From Cylindrospermum stagnale PCC 7417 (lineage in GTDB: Bacteria > Cyanobacteriota > Cyanobacteriia > Cyanobacteriales > Nostocaceae): 64,000 bases of DNA. Of the stretch, positions 46,898 to 56,943 are shown piece after piece. Under the pieces are notes generated by a model. It had not been told where the DNA came from. It saw only the letters and a program-made list of their open reading frames with translations, and did no database searches. Every line of letters begins with the position of its first letter. Position 1 is the first letter of the stretch. Location of the stretch: positions 6,041,501 to 6,105,500 of the forward strand of contig NC_019757.1 in assembly GCF_000317535.1 (NCBI RefSeq), written 5' to 3'. The position numbers and the translations under genes are program-made.

Positions 46898-47471
46898 TTA
46901 CCCAAAATCAACACCGCGATAAATTTCTGCCATTGGTAATTCAACACCAACTGATTCTAAAGAAATAGATTTTTCTAAATCGTTAAAATCACTGAGTAAC
47001 CAACCTTGGGGTTGCTTACTATAACTTTCTATAAAAATTTCATCTTGCTCGACTAATAAATATTCATTCGCAAAAACTAGGAATTGATCGATACATCCGA
47101 AAGTTACTTTGGCGGTTGTAATCTGCTGTTGAGGGGGAGAGAACTTCAACAATTAAGATAGGATTTAAAACTTCATCTAAGCGATTATCATTTAGTTGTG
47201 GTTCACCCTCAAAAACCATCACATCTGGATATACTCCGCGTTGATGTTCAGGAATCCATAGCCGTAAATTGCTGTTAATTGGCTCAAATTTAGTATCTCG
47301 CAAAAGATAGGTAAGATAGGTCAAAATATTCCGACCAATACGGCTGTGGGTGAGTGATCCTCTGGGCATTGGTACAATTTCTCCATTACGATATTCGCTG
47401 CGTCCTTCTGCTTTTTCTTCTATGGCGCGATATTCTTCTAAAGTGTAGCGACGCTTAACGGTGGTAATCAT
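46898..47471 (-). pseudogene. Uma2 family protein, broken by frameshift
   Basis: The N-terminal part (47064-47471) carries YTLEEYRAIEEKAEGRSEYR, RNGEIVPMP, YPDVMVF and LIVEVLSPSTADYNRQSNF. The C-terminal part, FANEYLLVEQDEIFIESYSK and beyond, is in another frame down to 46898. Both join near 47060-47080 by one frame change. The PD-(D/E)xK elements are split, so the protein is probably inactive, unless this is a sequencing error. Confidence 0.8.
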
Positions 47472-47682
47472 GGGTTGTAACCAATTACATTGGCTGTATG
47501 TATGACAAGGAAATTTAATTTTTAATTTTTAATTGCCAATTTTTAGCAGTTTTCATCTATTTGAACCATATTTCTTGTAGGGGCACAGCAGTGCTGTCTA
47601 GCGCGTGGTCTATTTACCTGAAAATCGCTGTAAGACAAATTATAACTAAATTAAACGGACATGATATTAAGATGCTGCCAAA

Positions 47683-48630
47683 TCAAATGGGATTAATGGC
47701 GATCGCAATTTTTCCAGAAGCATGCTCCGTTTCGCTATAAGCATGGGCTGCGGCTAGTTCTTGCAGGGGATAGGTGCGATCAATCACTACACGGATTTTG
47801 CCCGCTTCAATCAAATCTTTTAAATAAGCCAAGTCTTGACTATTGGGTTTTTCCAAGACCAGTTTAGCTTTTTGACCGGGGAAAAATGCGGTGATCAGGG
47901 TTTCTATAACGCTTTGTGGCGTAGGTAGGGTGCTGATGTAGATGCCGTTGGCTTTGAGGACACGTTTGCATTGAGATAGCGATCGCTTGCCTACCGCATC
48001 AAAAATCAGATCGTACTGCACATTACCGTTTGTAAAATCCTGTTGCGTATAGTCAATCACAATATCTGCGTTCAGAGATTTCACCAAATCGACATTTTTA
48101 GTACTGCAAACTCCCGTCACCTCTGCCCCCAAAGCTTTGGCAATTTGCACGGCAAAACTGCCCACACCGCCTGCTGCGCCATTGATCAATACCGCTTGAC
48201 CTGATTTGATGTGACCTTGGTCGCGCAGGGCTTGCAGAGCCGTTAGTGCCCCGCCTGGAACAGCAGCAGCTTCTTCATAGGTGAGGTTGCTGGGTTTGAG
48301 AGCTACTAAATTTTCGGCGATCGCGGCATATTCTGCATAAGCTCCCCCAGGTAAGCCAGTGCTGCCATAAACGGCGTCTCCTGGTTGAAAGCGCGTGACT
48401 TGAGAGCCAACTTCCACCACATCACCTGCCAAATCAAACCCCAGAATTTTCGGGAATGCGCTGCCTGTAATCAAGCTCAACATCCCCTGGCGGATTTTCC
48501 AATCAATGGGATTAACACTACTGGCGCGGACTTTGACGAGTAACTGGTGAGGCTTAATTTTTGGTGGTTCCACATCTTCATACTGCAACACCTCAGCAGA
48601 GCCATACTGCCGGATCACAACTGCTTTCAT
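47683..48630 (-). CDS. Zinc-independent MDR oxidoreductase (quinone-reductase-like)
   Basis: About 315 residues from the ATG at 48630 (MKAVVIRQYGSAEVLQYEDV). ASSVNPIDWKIRQGML, PKILGFDLAGDVVEVG and VLINGAAGGVGSFAVQIAKA are MDR-superfamily motifs, with the GxGxxG-like NADPH site. The structural Zn Cys cluster is missing, as in quinone oxidoreductase relatives. The substrate is unknown. Confidence 0.85.
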   Translation of the reverse strand: MKAVVIRQYGSAEVLQYEDVEPPKIKPHQLLVKVRASSVNPIDWKIRQGMLSLITGSAFPKILGFDLAGDVVEVGSQVTRFQPGDAVYGSTGLPGGAYAEYAAIAENLVALKPSNLTYEEAAAVPGGALTALQALRDQGHIKSGQAVLINGAAGGVGSFAVQIAKALGAEVTGVCSTKNVDLVKSLNADIVIDYTQQDFTNGNVQYDLIFDAVGKRSLSQCKRVLKANGIYISTLPTPQSVIETLITAFFPGQKAKLVLEKPNSQDLAYLKDLIEAGKIRVVIDRTYPLQELAAAHAYSETEHASGKIAIAINPI

Positions 48631-49715
48631 CGCTTTTCCTCCTGCCACCCTGTTTGATTTGTTGGTCATAATTACAGTTTAGCGATCGCGCCAGGTTCAC
48701 GGTCAGCAATTGTGGCACTTTCACCGGAAAATCAGCCGTTCGGTAGAGCCTAGAAACAAGGAAGCAGACGGTATCAGCTTCTAGTATTTATTCCTAGGCA
48801 GTAGCCCCAGAACAAAAAAAAGAGCAGTGAAAAATTAAATTATGTGAAAATCATCTGCATCAATGCACCTATTTATGGAGCGTGAAAACCTTATGCAGCA
48901 AAGCTTGTAACTGCCATTGAATAGCATGATTAAACCAAAAATTAAAAAATTATGAATTGCATTTTTCCCCAAAATAAAATGATATGTTGGATACAGAATT
49001 GAATTTCGCGAGTATCTGGAGTGGCACGACTGAGAACGCTCCAGTTTTCCCCCCTTAAATCCCCTATAAATTATTTCTCCGAGCGGGATTAAGGCATATC
49101 TGAGTACAGGCTAGCAGATACAAAAAACAGCCAAAATAAAGCTCAATCCCTTGTTGGTATTGAGTTTTAAATGAGTACAAAGAAATCCTGAACCCCTTTC
49201 CATAAATACTCGTACCCCAAGTAGAAAATACTAGAACCCCTACCCGAAAAAATATTTTTTAATTCTTGTAATGCCTAAATAAGGAGGGTTTCAGTTTTTG
49301 AGTACAAGCTTAATATATCCAATAACTTCTAGCCCAGATAGATAAGTCGCCTAGCAATTGATGGCTGATATAAATCTTATATCGCCAATCACCCAACGCT
49401 CTAATCCAAAAAAAGAAAGCGACAAGTGAGTGGAGGGATGAGATAGCACTATGTTTCTGTGAATAGAAGTTGCGGCTGTACACACAAATTCTACCCAAAA
49501 CCCAAACGTTGACACACACCAGCCGACGGTTCTCAAAGATTTTCAGCCTGCCCTACTCTGCTAGTCACCCTCATCAGGTGCCTACGCTATCGCTCCAGGG
49601 TTATCACACCTCAGGGCAGAGTGAGTATCAGAGGTGACTTCAATTCACGAGCATAGGGAGTAGCAACGGCATCTCCCACAGTGGCAGCCAGCCCACCGAA
49701 CTTTTGCGAAATTCA
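48631..49715. other. Long leader region upstream of nifB
   Basis: About 1.08 kb without a gene before the nifB ATG. Cyanobacterial nifB has a strong developmental promoter, so the promoter should lie here. I cannot pinpoint it and saw no clear HetR or NtcA box. Copies of AAAACCCAAACG-like and CCCCTAAAT stretches are present but not conclusive. Confidence 0.4.
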
Positions 49716-51185
49716 ATGACACTACCGGCTACAGGACTCCTCACATCTGATAATCAGGAACCAATAGTAACCCAAGCAAAATCCGGTGGTTGCGGTTGCG
49801 ACAGCAACACTAGCGCCACCGTGGAAAGGGACGAAAGGCTCCTACAACGCATCGCCCAACATCCTTGCTACAGCGAAGACGCGCATCATCACTATGCCCG
49901 GATGCACGTTGCAGTTGCGCCAGCTTGTAACATTCAATGCAACTACTGCAACCGCAAATATGATTGCGCCAATGAAAGTCGCCCTGGAGTAGTTAGCGAA
50001 TTGCTAACGCCAGAAGAAGCCGCACACAAGGCTTTGGTAATTGCCGGCAAGATTCCCCAAATGACAGTTTTGGGAATTGCTGGACCTGGTGATCCTTTAG
50101 CGAACCCAGAAAAAACTTTCCGCACCTTTGAGTTGATTGCAGACAAAGCACCAGACATTAAGCTTTGCTTATCAACCAACGGCTTGATGCTAACTGAATA
50201 CATTGATCGGATCAAACAATTAAATATCGACCACGTTACCATCACCTTTAACACCATAGACCCAGAAATCGGCGCCCAGATTTATTCTTGGGTTCACTAC
50301 AAACGCAAGCGTTACAGAGGCGTTGAAGGTGCTAAGATTCTGCTCGAAAAGCAGATGGAAGGATTGCAAGCTTTGAAAGAAGCCGACATCTTGTGCAAAG
50401 TCAACTCGGTAATGATTCCGGGAATTAACGACCAGCATTTGGTGGAAGTGAATAAATACATTCGTGAGAATGGTGCATTTCTGCACAACATCATGCCGCT
50501 GATTTCTGCACCAGAACACGGCACACACTTCGGTTTAACCGGTCAACGCGGCCCTTCACCCAAAGAATTAAAGGACGTACAAGACAATTGCGCCGGTAAC
50601 ATGAAGATGATGCGCCACTGTCGCCAGTGCCGAGCCGATGCTGTAGGATTGTTAGGAGAAGACCGCAGCCAGGAATTTACCAAAGATAAATTCTTGGAAA
50701 TGACTCCAGAATATGACCTAGAACAACGCGCTACAGTTCACGAAGGCATTGAGAAGTTCAAAGAAGAAATCAAAGTAGCTAAAGAAAAGGCGAAAGCATC
50801 TGCTGTAGAGACGTTGCATGCAACGTCTCTACAAAACAATCCAAAAATCTTGGTGGCAGTAGCAACTAAGGGCGGTGGATTGGTTAACCAACACTTCGGT
50901 CATGCGAAGGAATTCCAGATTTATGAAGTGGATGGTAACGAAGCTCGCTTTGTCAGTCACCGCAAGATTGACCAGTATTGTCAAGGTGGATACAGCGAAG
51001 AAGCCACCTTTGAAGGTATTATGAAAGCGATCGCCGATTGCAAAGCAGTTTTAGTCTCCAAGATTGGTAACTGTCCTCAAGAAAAACTGCAAGAAGCTGG
51101 CATCCAAACCATTGAAGCTTACGACGTAATTGAGAAGGTTGCTCTCGAGTTTTACGAGCAATATGTCAAAGAACTAGGGAAATAG
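49716..51185 (+). CDS. nifB: NifB, FeMo-co precursor radical SAM protein with NifX domain
   Basis: About 489 residues from the ATG at 49716; a TTG four codons upstream is unlikely. The radical-SAM cluster is [14 protein letters not shown] (about residues 72-85), followed by [16 protein letters not shown] and [16 protein letters not shown]. The C-terminal NifX/NafY-like domain starts near residue 375 ([20 protein letters not shown]). It fuses two 4Fe-4S clusters into NifB-co. The linker contains a translated 28-bp dispersed palindrome ([11 protein letters not shown]). It is the first gene of nifB-fdxN-nifS-nifU. Confidence 0.96.
   Translation: MTLPATGLLTSDNQEPIVTQAKSGGCGCDSNTSATVERDERLLQRIAQHPCYSEDAHHHYARMHVAVAPACNIQCNYCNRKYDCANESRPGVVSELLTPEEAAHKALVIAGKIPQMTVLGIAGPGDPLANPEKTFRTFELIADKAPDIKLCLSTNGLMLTEYIDRIKQLNIDHVTITFNTIDPEIGAQIYSWVHYKRKRYRGVEGAKILLEKQMEGLQALKEADILCKVNSVMIPGINDQHLVEVNKYIRENGAFLHNIMPLISAPEHGTHFGLTGQRGPSPKELKDVQDNCAGNMKMMRHCRQCRADAVGLLGEDRSQEFTKDKFLEMTPEYDLEQRATVHEGIEKFKEEIKVAKEKAKASAVETLHATSLQNNPKILVAVATKGGGLVNQHFGHAKEFQIYEVDGNEARFVSHRKIDQYCQGGYSEEATFEGIMKAIADCKAVLVSKIGNCPQEKLQEAGIQTIEAYDVIEKVALEFYEQYVKELGK
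50805..50832. repeat. 28-bp palindrome inserted in the nifB linker
   Basis: Identical to 8528-8555 (arm GTAGAGACGTTGCA). It keeps the reading frame and falls in the flexible linker between the radical SAM and NifX domains. The mRNA can form a 14-bp hairpin here. Confidence 0.85.
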
Positions 51186-51333
51186 GGAATAGGGAATGGG
51201 TACTGGGTATTGGATTCTGGGAAAGAATCCAACCCAAAGACAAATCAACTATTAACTAAATATTCCCAATTCCCAATCCTTAATACCCAATTACCAATTC
51301 CCAATTCCTCATCCCCAAAAAAGGTAAATAATC
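51186..51333. repeat. Short tandem repeats between nifB and fdxN
   Basis: TAGGGAA units (AATAGGGAATAGGGAATGGG) are followed by the complementary CCCAATT/CCAATTCCC series, so a long imperfect hairpin can form in the nifB-fdxN mRNA. Confidence 0.75.
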
Positions 51334-51678
51334 ATGGCTTACCAAATCACTAGCCAGTGTATTTCCTGTGATCTTTGTCTGTCTGCCTGTCCCACCAATG
51401 CAATTAAGATAGTTGACGACCAGCGCTGGATTGATCCTGAACTTTGCACAAACTGCGTTGGTAGTATTTATACCGTACCTCAGTGTAAAGCTGGTTGTCC
51501 CACCTGCAACGGTTGCGTTAAACAGCCCAGCGATTATTGGGAAGGTTGGTTTGCCAATTATAACCGCGTCTTAGCCAAGTTGACCAATAAACAAGATTAC
51601 TGGGAGCGTTGGTTTGACACTTATTCCCAGACATTTTCTGAGCAATTACAAAAACGTCAACGCCAAGTAGCAGCTTAA
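51334..51678 (+). CDS. fdxN: Ferredoxin-like protein of the nif cluster
   Basis: A 114-residue protein. The first 4Fe-4S site is CISCDLCLSACPTNAIK, and the second has the extended form CTNC...CKAGCPTCNGC typical of nif-region bacterial ferredoxins. The C-terminus (about 65-114) is an extra tail with aromatic repeats (DYWEGWFANYNRVL, DYWERWFDTYSQTF). Here the gene is intact, unlike in Anabaena PCC 7120, where a large element interrupts it. Confidence 0.93.
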   Translation: MAYQITSQCISCDLCLSACPTNAIKIVDDQRWIDPELCTNCVGSIYTVPQCKAGCPTCNGCVKQPSDYWEGWFANYNRVLAKLTNKQDYWERWFDTYSQTFSEQLQKRQRQVAA

Positions 51679-51734
51679 TCAAGCATTGGGCGGGGAAACC
51701 CCTACATGGCCCTTGTGAAATAAAATTGGAAACA

Positions 51735-52940
51735 ATGCAAAAGAACTGCATCTATCTCGATAATAATGCCACCACCCAGGTAGACCCAGTAGTTGTAGAG
51801 GCAATGCTGCCTTACCTGACGGACTTTTACGGTAATCCCTCTAGTATGCATTCCTTTGGCGGACAAGTCGGCAAAGGTGTAAAAACAGCAAGAGAACAAC
51901 TTGCAGCCCTCCTGGGAGCCGATGAATCAGAAATTATCTTTACCAGTTGCGGAACTGAGGGAGATAACGCCGCTATCCGTGCAGCATTGCTAGCACAGCC
52001 AGATAAGAGACATATCATCACCACCCAAGTAGAACACGCAGCGGTGTTGAATGTCTGCAAACAACTAGAAACCCAAGGTTATAGTGTTACCTATCTTTCG
52101 GTGAATGCTCAGGGACAGTTGGATCTAAATGAATTAGAAGCCTCCCTGACAGGTAACACCGCCTTGGTGTCGATTATGTATGCGAATAATGAAACTGGTA
52201 CGGTTTTCCCAATTGAGCAAATTGGGTTAAGAGTTAAAGAACATGGCGCGATCTTCCATGTCGATGCGGTGCAAGCAGTGGGAAAAATCCCGCTGAATAT
52301 GAAGACTAGCACTATTGATATGTTAACTCTGTCTGGTCACAAGCTGCACGCACCCAAAGGTATTGGTGCTTTGTATGTGCGACGCGGGGTAAGGTTCCGT
52401 CCTTTACTGATTGGGGGACACCAAGAACGGGGACGCCGTGCGGGAACAGAGAATGTCCCAGCAATTATTGCTATGGGCAAAGCGGCGGAACTAGAGATGC
52501 TACATTTACCCGATGCGACCAAGAGAGAAAGAAAATTGCGCGATCGCCTAGAAAAAACTTTACTCGCCGCAATTCCCCACTGCGAAGTTAACGGTGATCC
52601 TCAGCACAGACTGCCAAACACCACCAATATAGGCTTTAAGTATATCGAAGGTGAAGCAATTCTGCTTTCCTTAAATAAGTACGGTATCTGTGCTTCCTCT
52701 GGTTCTGCTTGTACTTCTGGCTCACTGGAACCTTCCCACGTCCTTCGGGCTATGGGCTTACCATACACCACTTTGCACGGTTCCATTCGCTTCAGCCTGA
52801 GTCGCTACACCACAGAAGCTGAGATTGATCAAGTTATCGCCGTCATGCCTGAGATTGTTGAACGTTTACGCGCCCTTTCACCCTTCAAAAATGACGAGGC
52901 GGGTTGGTTACAACAACAGTCAGTCGTCGCTAGTCATTAG
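51735..52940 (+). CDS. nifS: Cysteine desulfurase NifS
   Basis: About 401 residues from the ATG at 51735, preceded by GGAAACA. IYLDNNATTQVDPVVVEAML, the PLP Lys in LSGHKLHAPKG and the catalytic Cys in SGSACTSGSLEPSHVLRAMG identify NifS. It supplies sulfur for nitrogenase clusters on NifU. Confidence 0.97.
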   Translation: MQKNCIYLDNNATTQVDPVVVEAMLPYLTDFYGNPSSMHSFGGQVGKGVKTAREQLAALLGADESEIIFTSCGTEGDNAAIRAALLAQPDKRHIITTQVEHAAVLNVCKQLETQGYSVTYLSVNAQGQLDLNELEASLTGNTALVSIMYANNETGTVFPIEQIGLRVKEHGAIFHVDAVQAVGKIPLNMKTSTIDMLTLSGHKLHAPKGIGALYVRRGVRFRPLLIGGHQERGRRAGTENVPAIIAMGKAAELEMLHLPDATKRERKLRDRLEKTLLAAIPHCEVNGDPQHRLPNTTNIGFKYIEGEAILLSLNKYGICASSGSACTSGSLEPSHVLRAMGLPYTTLHGSIRFSLSRYTTEAEIDQVIAVMPEIVERLRALSPFKNDEAGWLQQQSVVASH

Positions 52941-53100
52941 TTATTAGTCATTAGTCAGTAGTAAATCATAACTAACCAGGACTTACGCATAACCTTCCAT
53001 TTCTTGGCGTTCTTGGCGTCTTGGCGGTTCGTAAAACTCCTATTTGTAAGTCCTGCTAGCTACTGACTAATCTTAAATCCAAAATCTAAAATCCAAAATC
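52937..53100. repeat. STRR units and small inverted-repeat element between nifS and nifU
   Basis: TTAGTCATTAGTCAGTAGT units come first. Then AGGACTTAC (52979-52987) and GTAAGTCCT (53047-53055) enclose CTTGGCGTTCTTGGCGTCTT, the same repeat that is translated inside the GH116 gene near 9117-9145. Last is a CTAAAATCCAAAAT tandem. Confidence 0.75.
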
Positions 53101-53111
53101 TAAAATCGACC

Positions 53112-54023
53112 ATGTGGGACTACACAGATAAAGTATTAGAGCTGTTTTACGATCCCAAAAATCAGGGAGCAATTGAAGAAACAGGCGAAGCTGGAGTTAA
53201 GGTTGCAACTGGAGAGGTAGGAAGCATTGCTTGTGGTGATGCTTTGAGATTGCACCTGAAAGTTGAAGTACAATCTGACACAATTCTCGATGCACGCTTT
53301 CAGACATTTGGTTGCACCAGTGCGATCGCATCTTCGAGTGCATTAACCGAAATGATCAAAGGCTTAACCTTAGATCAAGCCCTGAAAGTCTCCAACAAAG
53401 ACATTGCAGATTACTTAGGCGGACTACCAGAAGCCAAGATGCACTGCTCAGTCATGGGACAAGAAGCCCTAGAAGCAGCCATCTACAATTACCGAGGCAT
53501 TCCCCTAGCCACCCATGATGATGATGAAGGTGCCCTGATTTGTAGCTGCTTTGGTATTAGCGACTCCAAAATTCGCCGTGCAGTTTTAGAAAATAAACTC
53601 ACCAGTGCGGAACAGGTAACAAATTATGTAAAAGCTGGTGGCGGATGCGGTTCTTGTTTAGCCAACATTGATGATATTATCAAAGAAGTACAGCAAGAAG
53701 TCGCCACATCACTCCTCAACAACAATGGCGTGAAGACCACTACAGATATCTCGACTTCTGGAAAGCAAAAACCGCTGACCAATGTGCAAAGAATTGCCCT
53801 AATTCAAAAAGTACTTGATGAAGAAGTCAGACCTGTATTGATCGCCGACGGGGGAGATGTAGAACTTTATGACGTAGAAGGCGATCGCGTGAAGGTTATC
53901 CTTCAAGGTGCTTGCGGTTCTTGTTCTAGCAGCACTGCCACACTCAAGATTGCCATCGAAGCCAGATTACAAGATCGTGTTAGCAAAAACCTTGTAGTCG
54001 AAGCAGTTTCGCCCTTGCTGTAG
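53112..54023 (+). CDS. nifU: NifU Fe-S cluster scaffold protein
   Basis: A 303-residue three-domain NifU. The IscU-like part has Cys near 40, 65 and 109 (GSIACGDALRLHLKV, TFGCTSAIASSS, KMHCSVMG). A central permanent 2Fe-2S domain (ICSCFGIS and GGGCGSC) and a C-terminal Nfu domain with GACGSCSSS follow. It assembles clusters for nitrogenase with NifS. The length is normal. Confidence 0.97.
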   Translation: MWDYTDKVLELFYDPKNQGAIEETGEAGVKVATGEVGSIACGDALRLHLKVEVQSDTILDARFQTFGCTSAIASSSALTEMIKGLTLDQALKVSNKDIADYLGGLPEAKMHCSVMGQEALEAAIYNYRGIPLATHDDDEGALICSCFGISDSKIRRAVLENKLTSAEQVTNYVKAGGGCGSCLANIDDIIKEVQQEVATSLLNNNGVKTTTDISTSGKQKPLTNVQRIALIQKVLDEEVRPVLIADGGDVELYDVEGDRVKVILQGACGSCSSSTATLKIAIEARLQDRVSKNLVVEAVSPLL

Positions 54024-54211
54024 AAAAAACACTCTTTACGAAGATACATTTATCTGTATCAGCCAGGAACTGCAACTAGGATTTGACCTAGATAATTCTC
54101 AACAATCAAGACTTCAGTCCTGCTAACAACAAACAGCATCTAAGCGGAAAAATTAAACGCTTAATTGCAAGTTTCACCATCCAACTCGCTTCACAGGAAA
54201 GGAGAAAGATT

Positions 54212-54565
54212 ATGGGTTTATACGACAAAATCGGCGGACAAGCCACAGTTGAAAAAGTCGTTGATGCTTTCCACAAAAACATCATGGCAGACAGCAGCGT
54301 TAGCGGTTACTTTGCTAAAACAGATATGGCAAAACAACGCGCTCATCAAATTGCTTTCTTCTCTCAAATTCTGGAAGGACCAAGCCAATACGCTGGTCGT
54401 CCAATGGAAAAAACCCACACAGGCATGAAGCTACAACAAGCTCAGTTTGATACTATCGTCAAACACTTGAACGCTGCAATGACCGCAAGTGGTGTATCAT
54501 CTGCTGACGCAGCCGCTGCAATGGCTAACGTTGAAGCTTTGAAAGGCTCTATTTTAGGCAAGTAG
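54212..54565 (+). CDS. glbN: Cyanoglobin (truncated hemoglobin group I)
   Basis: A 117-residue globin. YDKIGGQATVEKVVDAFHKN and MADSSVSGYFAKTDMAKQRA carry the distal region, and YAGRPMEKTHTGMKLQQAQF the proximal His. AGGAGA precedes the ATG. A glbN gene between nifU and nifH is known from Nostoc commune, where the protein binds oxygen tightly at the membrane. It may buffer oxygen for nitrogenase or respiration. Confidence 0.95.
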   Translation: MGLYDKIGGQATVEKVVDAFHKNIMADSSVSGYFAKTDMAKQRAHQIAFFSQILEGPSQYAGRPMEKTHTGMKLQQAQFDTIVKHLNAAMTASGVSSADAAAAMANVEALKGSILGK

Positions 54566-54653
54566 GACTAAACCATTGATTGTTGACGAATTACTTCGTC
54601 AAGTCCTACCTATCTCTACAGGCTGTTGCATATTTCGGTGTATTTGTAAAGTG

Positions 54654-54685
54654 CCTAAGTTCTTTGTTCCCACAAGGGACTTAGG
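54654..54685 (+). promoter_or_regulatory. Stem-loop upstream of nifH
   Basis: CCTAAGT (54654-54660) pairs with ACTTAGG (54679-54685), and inner bases TTTGT/ACAAG extend the stem. It lies 180 bp before nifH in a 298-bp gene-free stretch. It could be a processing or stabilising element for the abundant nifH mRNA, or a terminator for glbN. Confidence 0.5.
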
Positions 54686-54788
54686 GTAAACATAATTTTA
54701 TCTAGGAAAATCAATGCTTTCAACCACAATAGTTTTGGCGGTAGAGCGATCGCCTCCCGATACGTTCTACAAATACTCACTGCTGTAG

Positions 54789-55757
<969 letters not shown>

Positions 55758-55930
55758 GTTGCTGCTAAGAAATAAAACTCTAGCAACAGGAAAAAGGCAG
55801 AGAGTGCCACATCATTGCTCTCACCTTTGACCAACATTTCTTCTATCCCTTAAGGGGACTTTAAGTCCCCAACCCCACAGGGGAAAACCCCTTCCCTATT
55901 CCCGTTCCTTAGGAGCAAGAGAGACAGAAA

Positions 55931-56872
55931 ATGACTCCTCCAGACAACAAGAAAATCATCGAAGAAAGAAAAGAACTAGTTAAAGAAGTTCTCAAAGCTT
56001 ATCCCGAAAAAGCTGCTAAAAAGCGGGAAAAGCACCTCAATGTATATGAAGAAGGTAAGGCTGACTGCGGCGTTAAATCTAACATCAAATCTTTACCAGG
56101 TGTGATGACCGCTCGTGGTTGTGCTTACGCAGGTTCCAAGGGTGTGGTTTGGGGTCCTATTAAGGACATGATTCACATCAGCCACGGGCCTGTAGGTTGC
56201 GGTTACTGGTCTTGGTCTGGTCGTCGTAACTACTACATCGGTACCACAGGTGTTGATACCTTTGGTACCATGCACTTCACCTCTGACTTCCAAGAACGGG
56301 ACATCGTTTTTGGTGGTGACAAGAAACTAGTCAAATTGATTCAAGAACTAGACGATCTTTTCCCTTTAAACCGTGGTGTTTCCATTCAATCTGAATGTCC
56401 CATCGGTCTAATTGGAGATGACATCGAAGCTGTTGCTAGAAAGACCTCCAAGGAAATTGGTAAGCCAGTTGTTCCCGTTCGTTGCGAAGGCTTCCGGGGT
56501 GTTTCCCAGTCTTTGGGTCACCACATCGCTAACGACATGGTTCGTGACTGGGTTTTCACCAGAGCAGACCAAGCGAAGAAAGATGGTACACTCAAGTTTG
56601 AAGGTACCCCCTATGATGTAGCCATTATCGGTGACTACAACATCGGTGGTGATGCTTGGGCTAGCCGCATCCTGTTAGAAGAAATCGGCTTGCGCGTAGT
56701 CGCTCAGTGGTCTGGTGATGGCACCATCAACGAAATGTTGATGACCCCCAACGTGAAGATGAACCTCATCCACTGTTACCGCTCGATGAACTACATCAGC
56801 CGTCACATGGAAGAAGCTTATGGTATACCCTGTACAGAATATGATTTAATGTGTTTTGAACCCACGATTTAG
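55931..56872 (+). pseudogene. nifD: nifD, 5' part only, interrupted by a DNA element
   Basis: A 313-codon frame. The authentic sequence runs to about residue 303 and then changes from ...EEAYGIP(W) to [13 protein letters not shown] and stops; the last codons are element sequence. The P-cluster Cys are present ([29 protein letters not shown]), as is the FeMo-co Cys in [11 protein letters not shown]. The C-terminal 170-odd residues, with the FeMo-co His, are missing. The gene is normally about 480-500 codons. It is presumably restored by site-specific excision in heterocysts, since the recombinase gene lies just beyond. It is not dead in the usual sense. Confidence 0.93.
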
Positions 56873-56920
56873 TCCAGGCTTGACTTTGCTCAATTCAAAC
56901 ATTGTTCCAAATGGACTAAA
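56868..56920. repeat. 9-bp inverted repeat beside the nifD junction
   Basis: TTTAGTCCA (56868-56876) and TGGACTAAA (56912-56920) are perfect inverted repeats spanning the end of the truncated nifD frame and the recombinase leader. They could be arm or core sites for the recombinase, or a transcription terminator. The true junction is near 56830. Confidence 0.5.
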
Positions 56921-56943
56921 TTTTAAGCCAAATTTAAGACACA

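Noticed and set aside
49310-49536. Minus-strand open frames upstream of nifB
   Set aside because: They lie in the expected nifB leader, show no motifs, and two alternative frames overlap.
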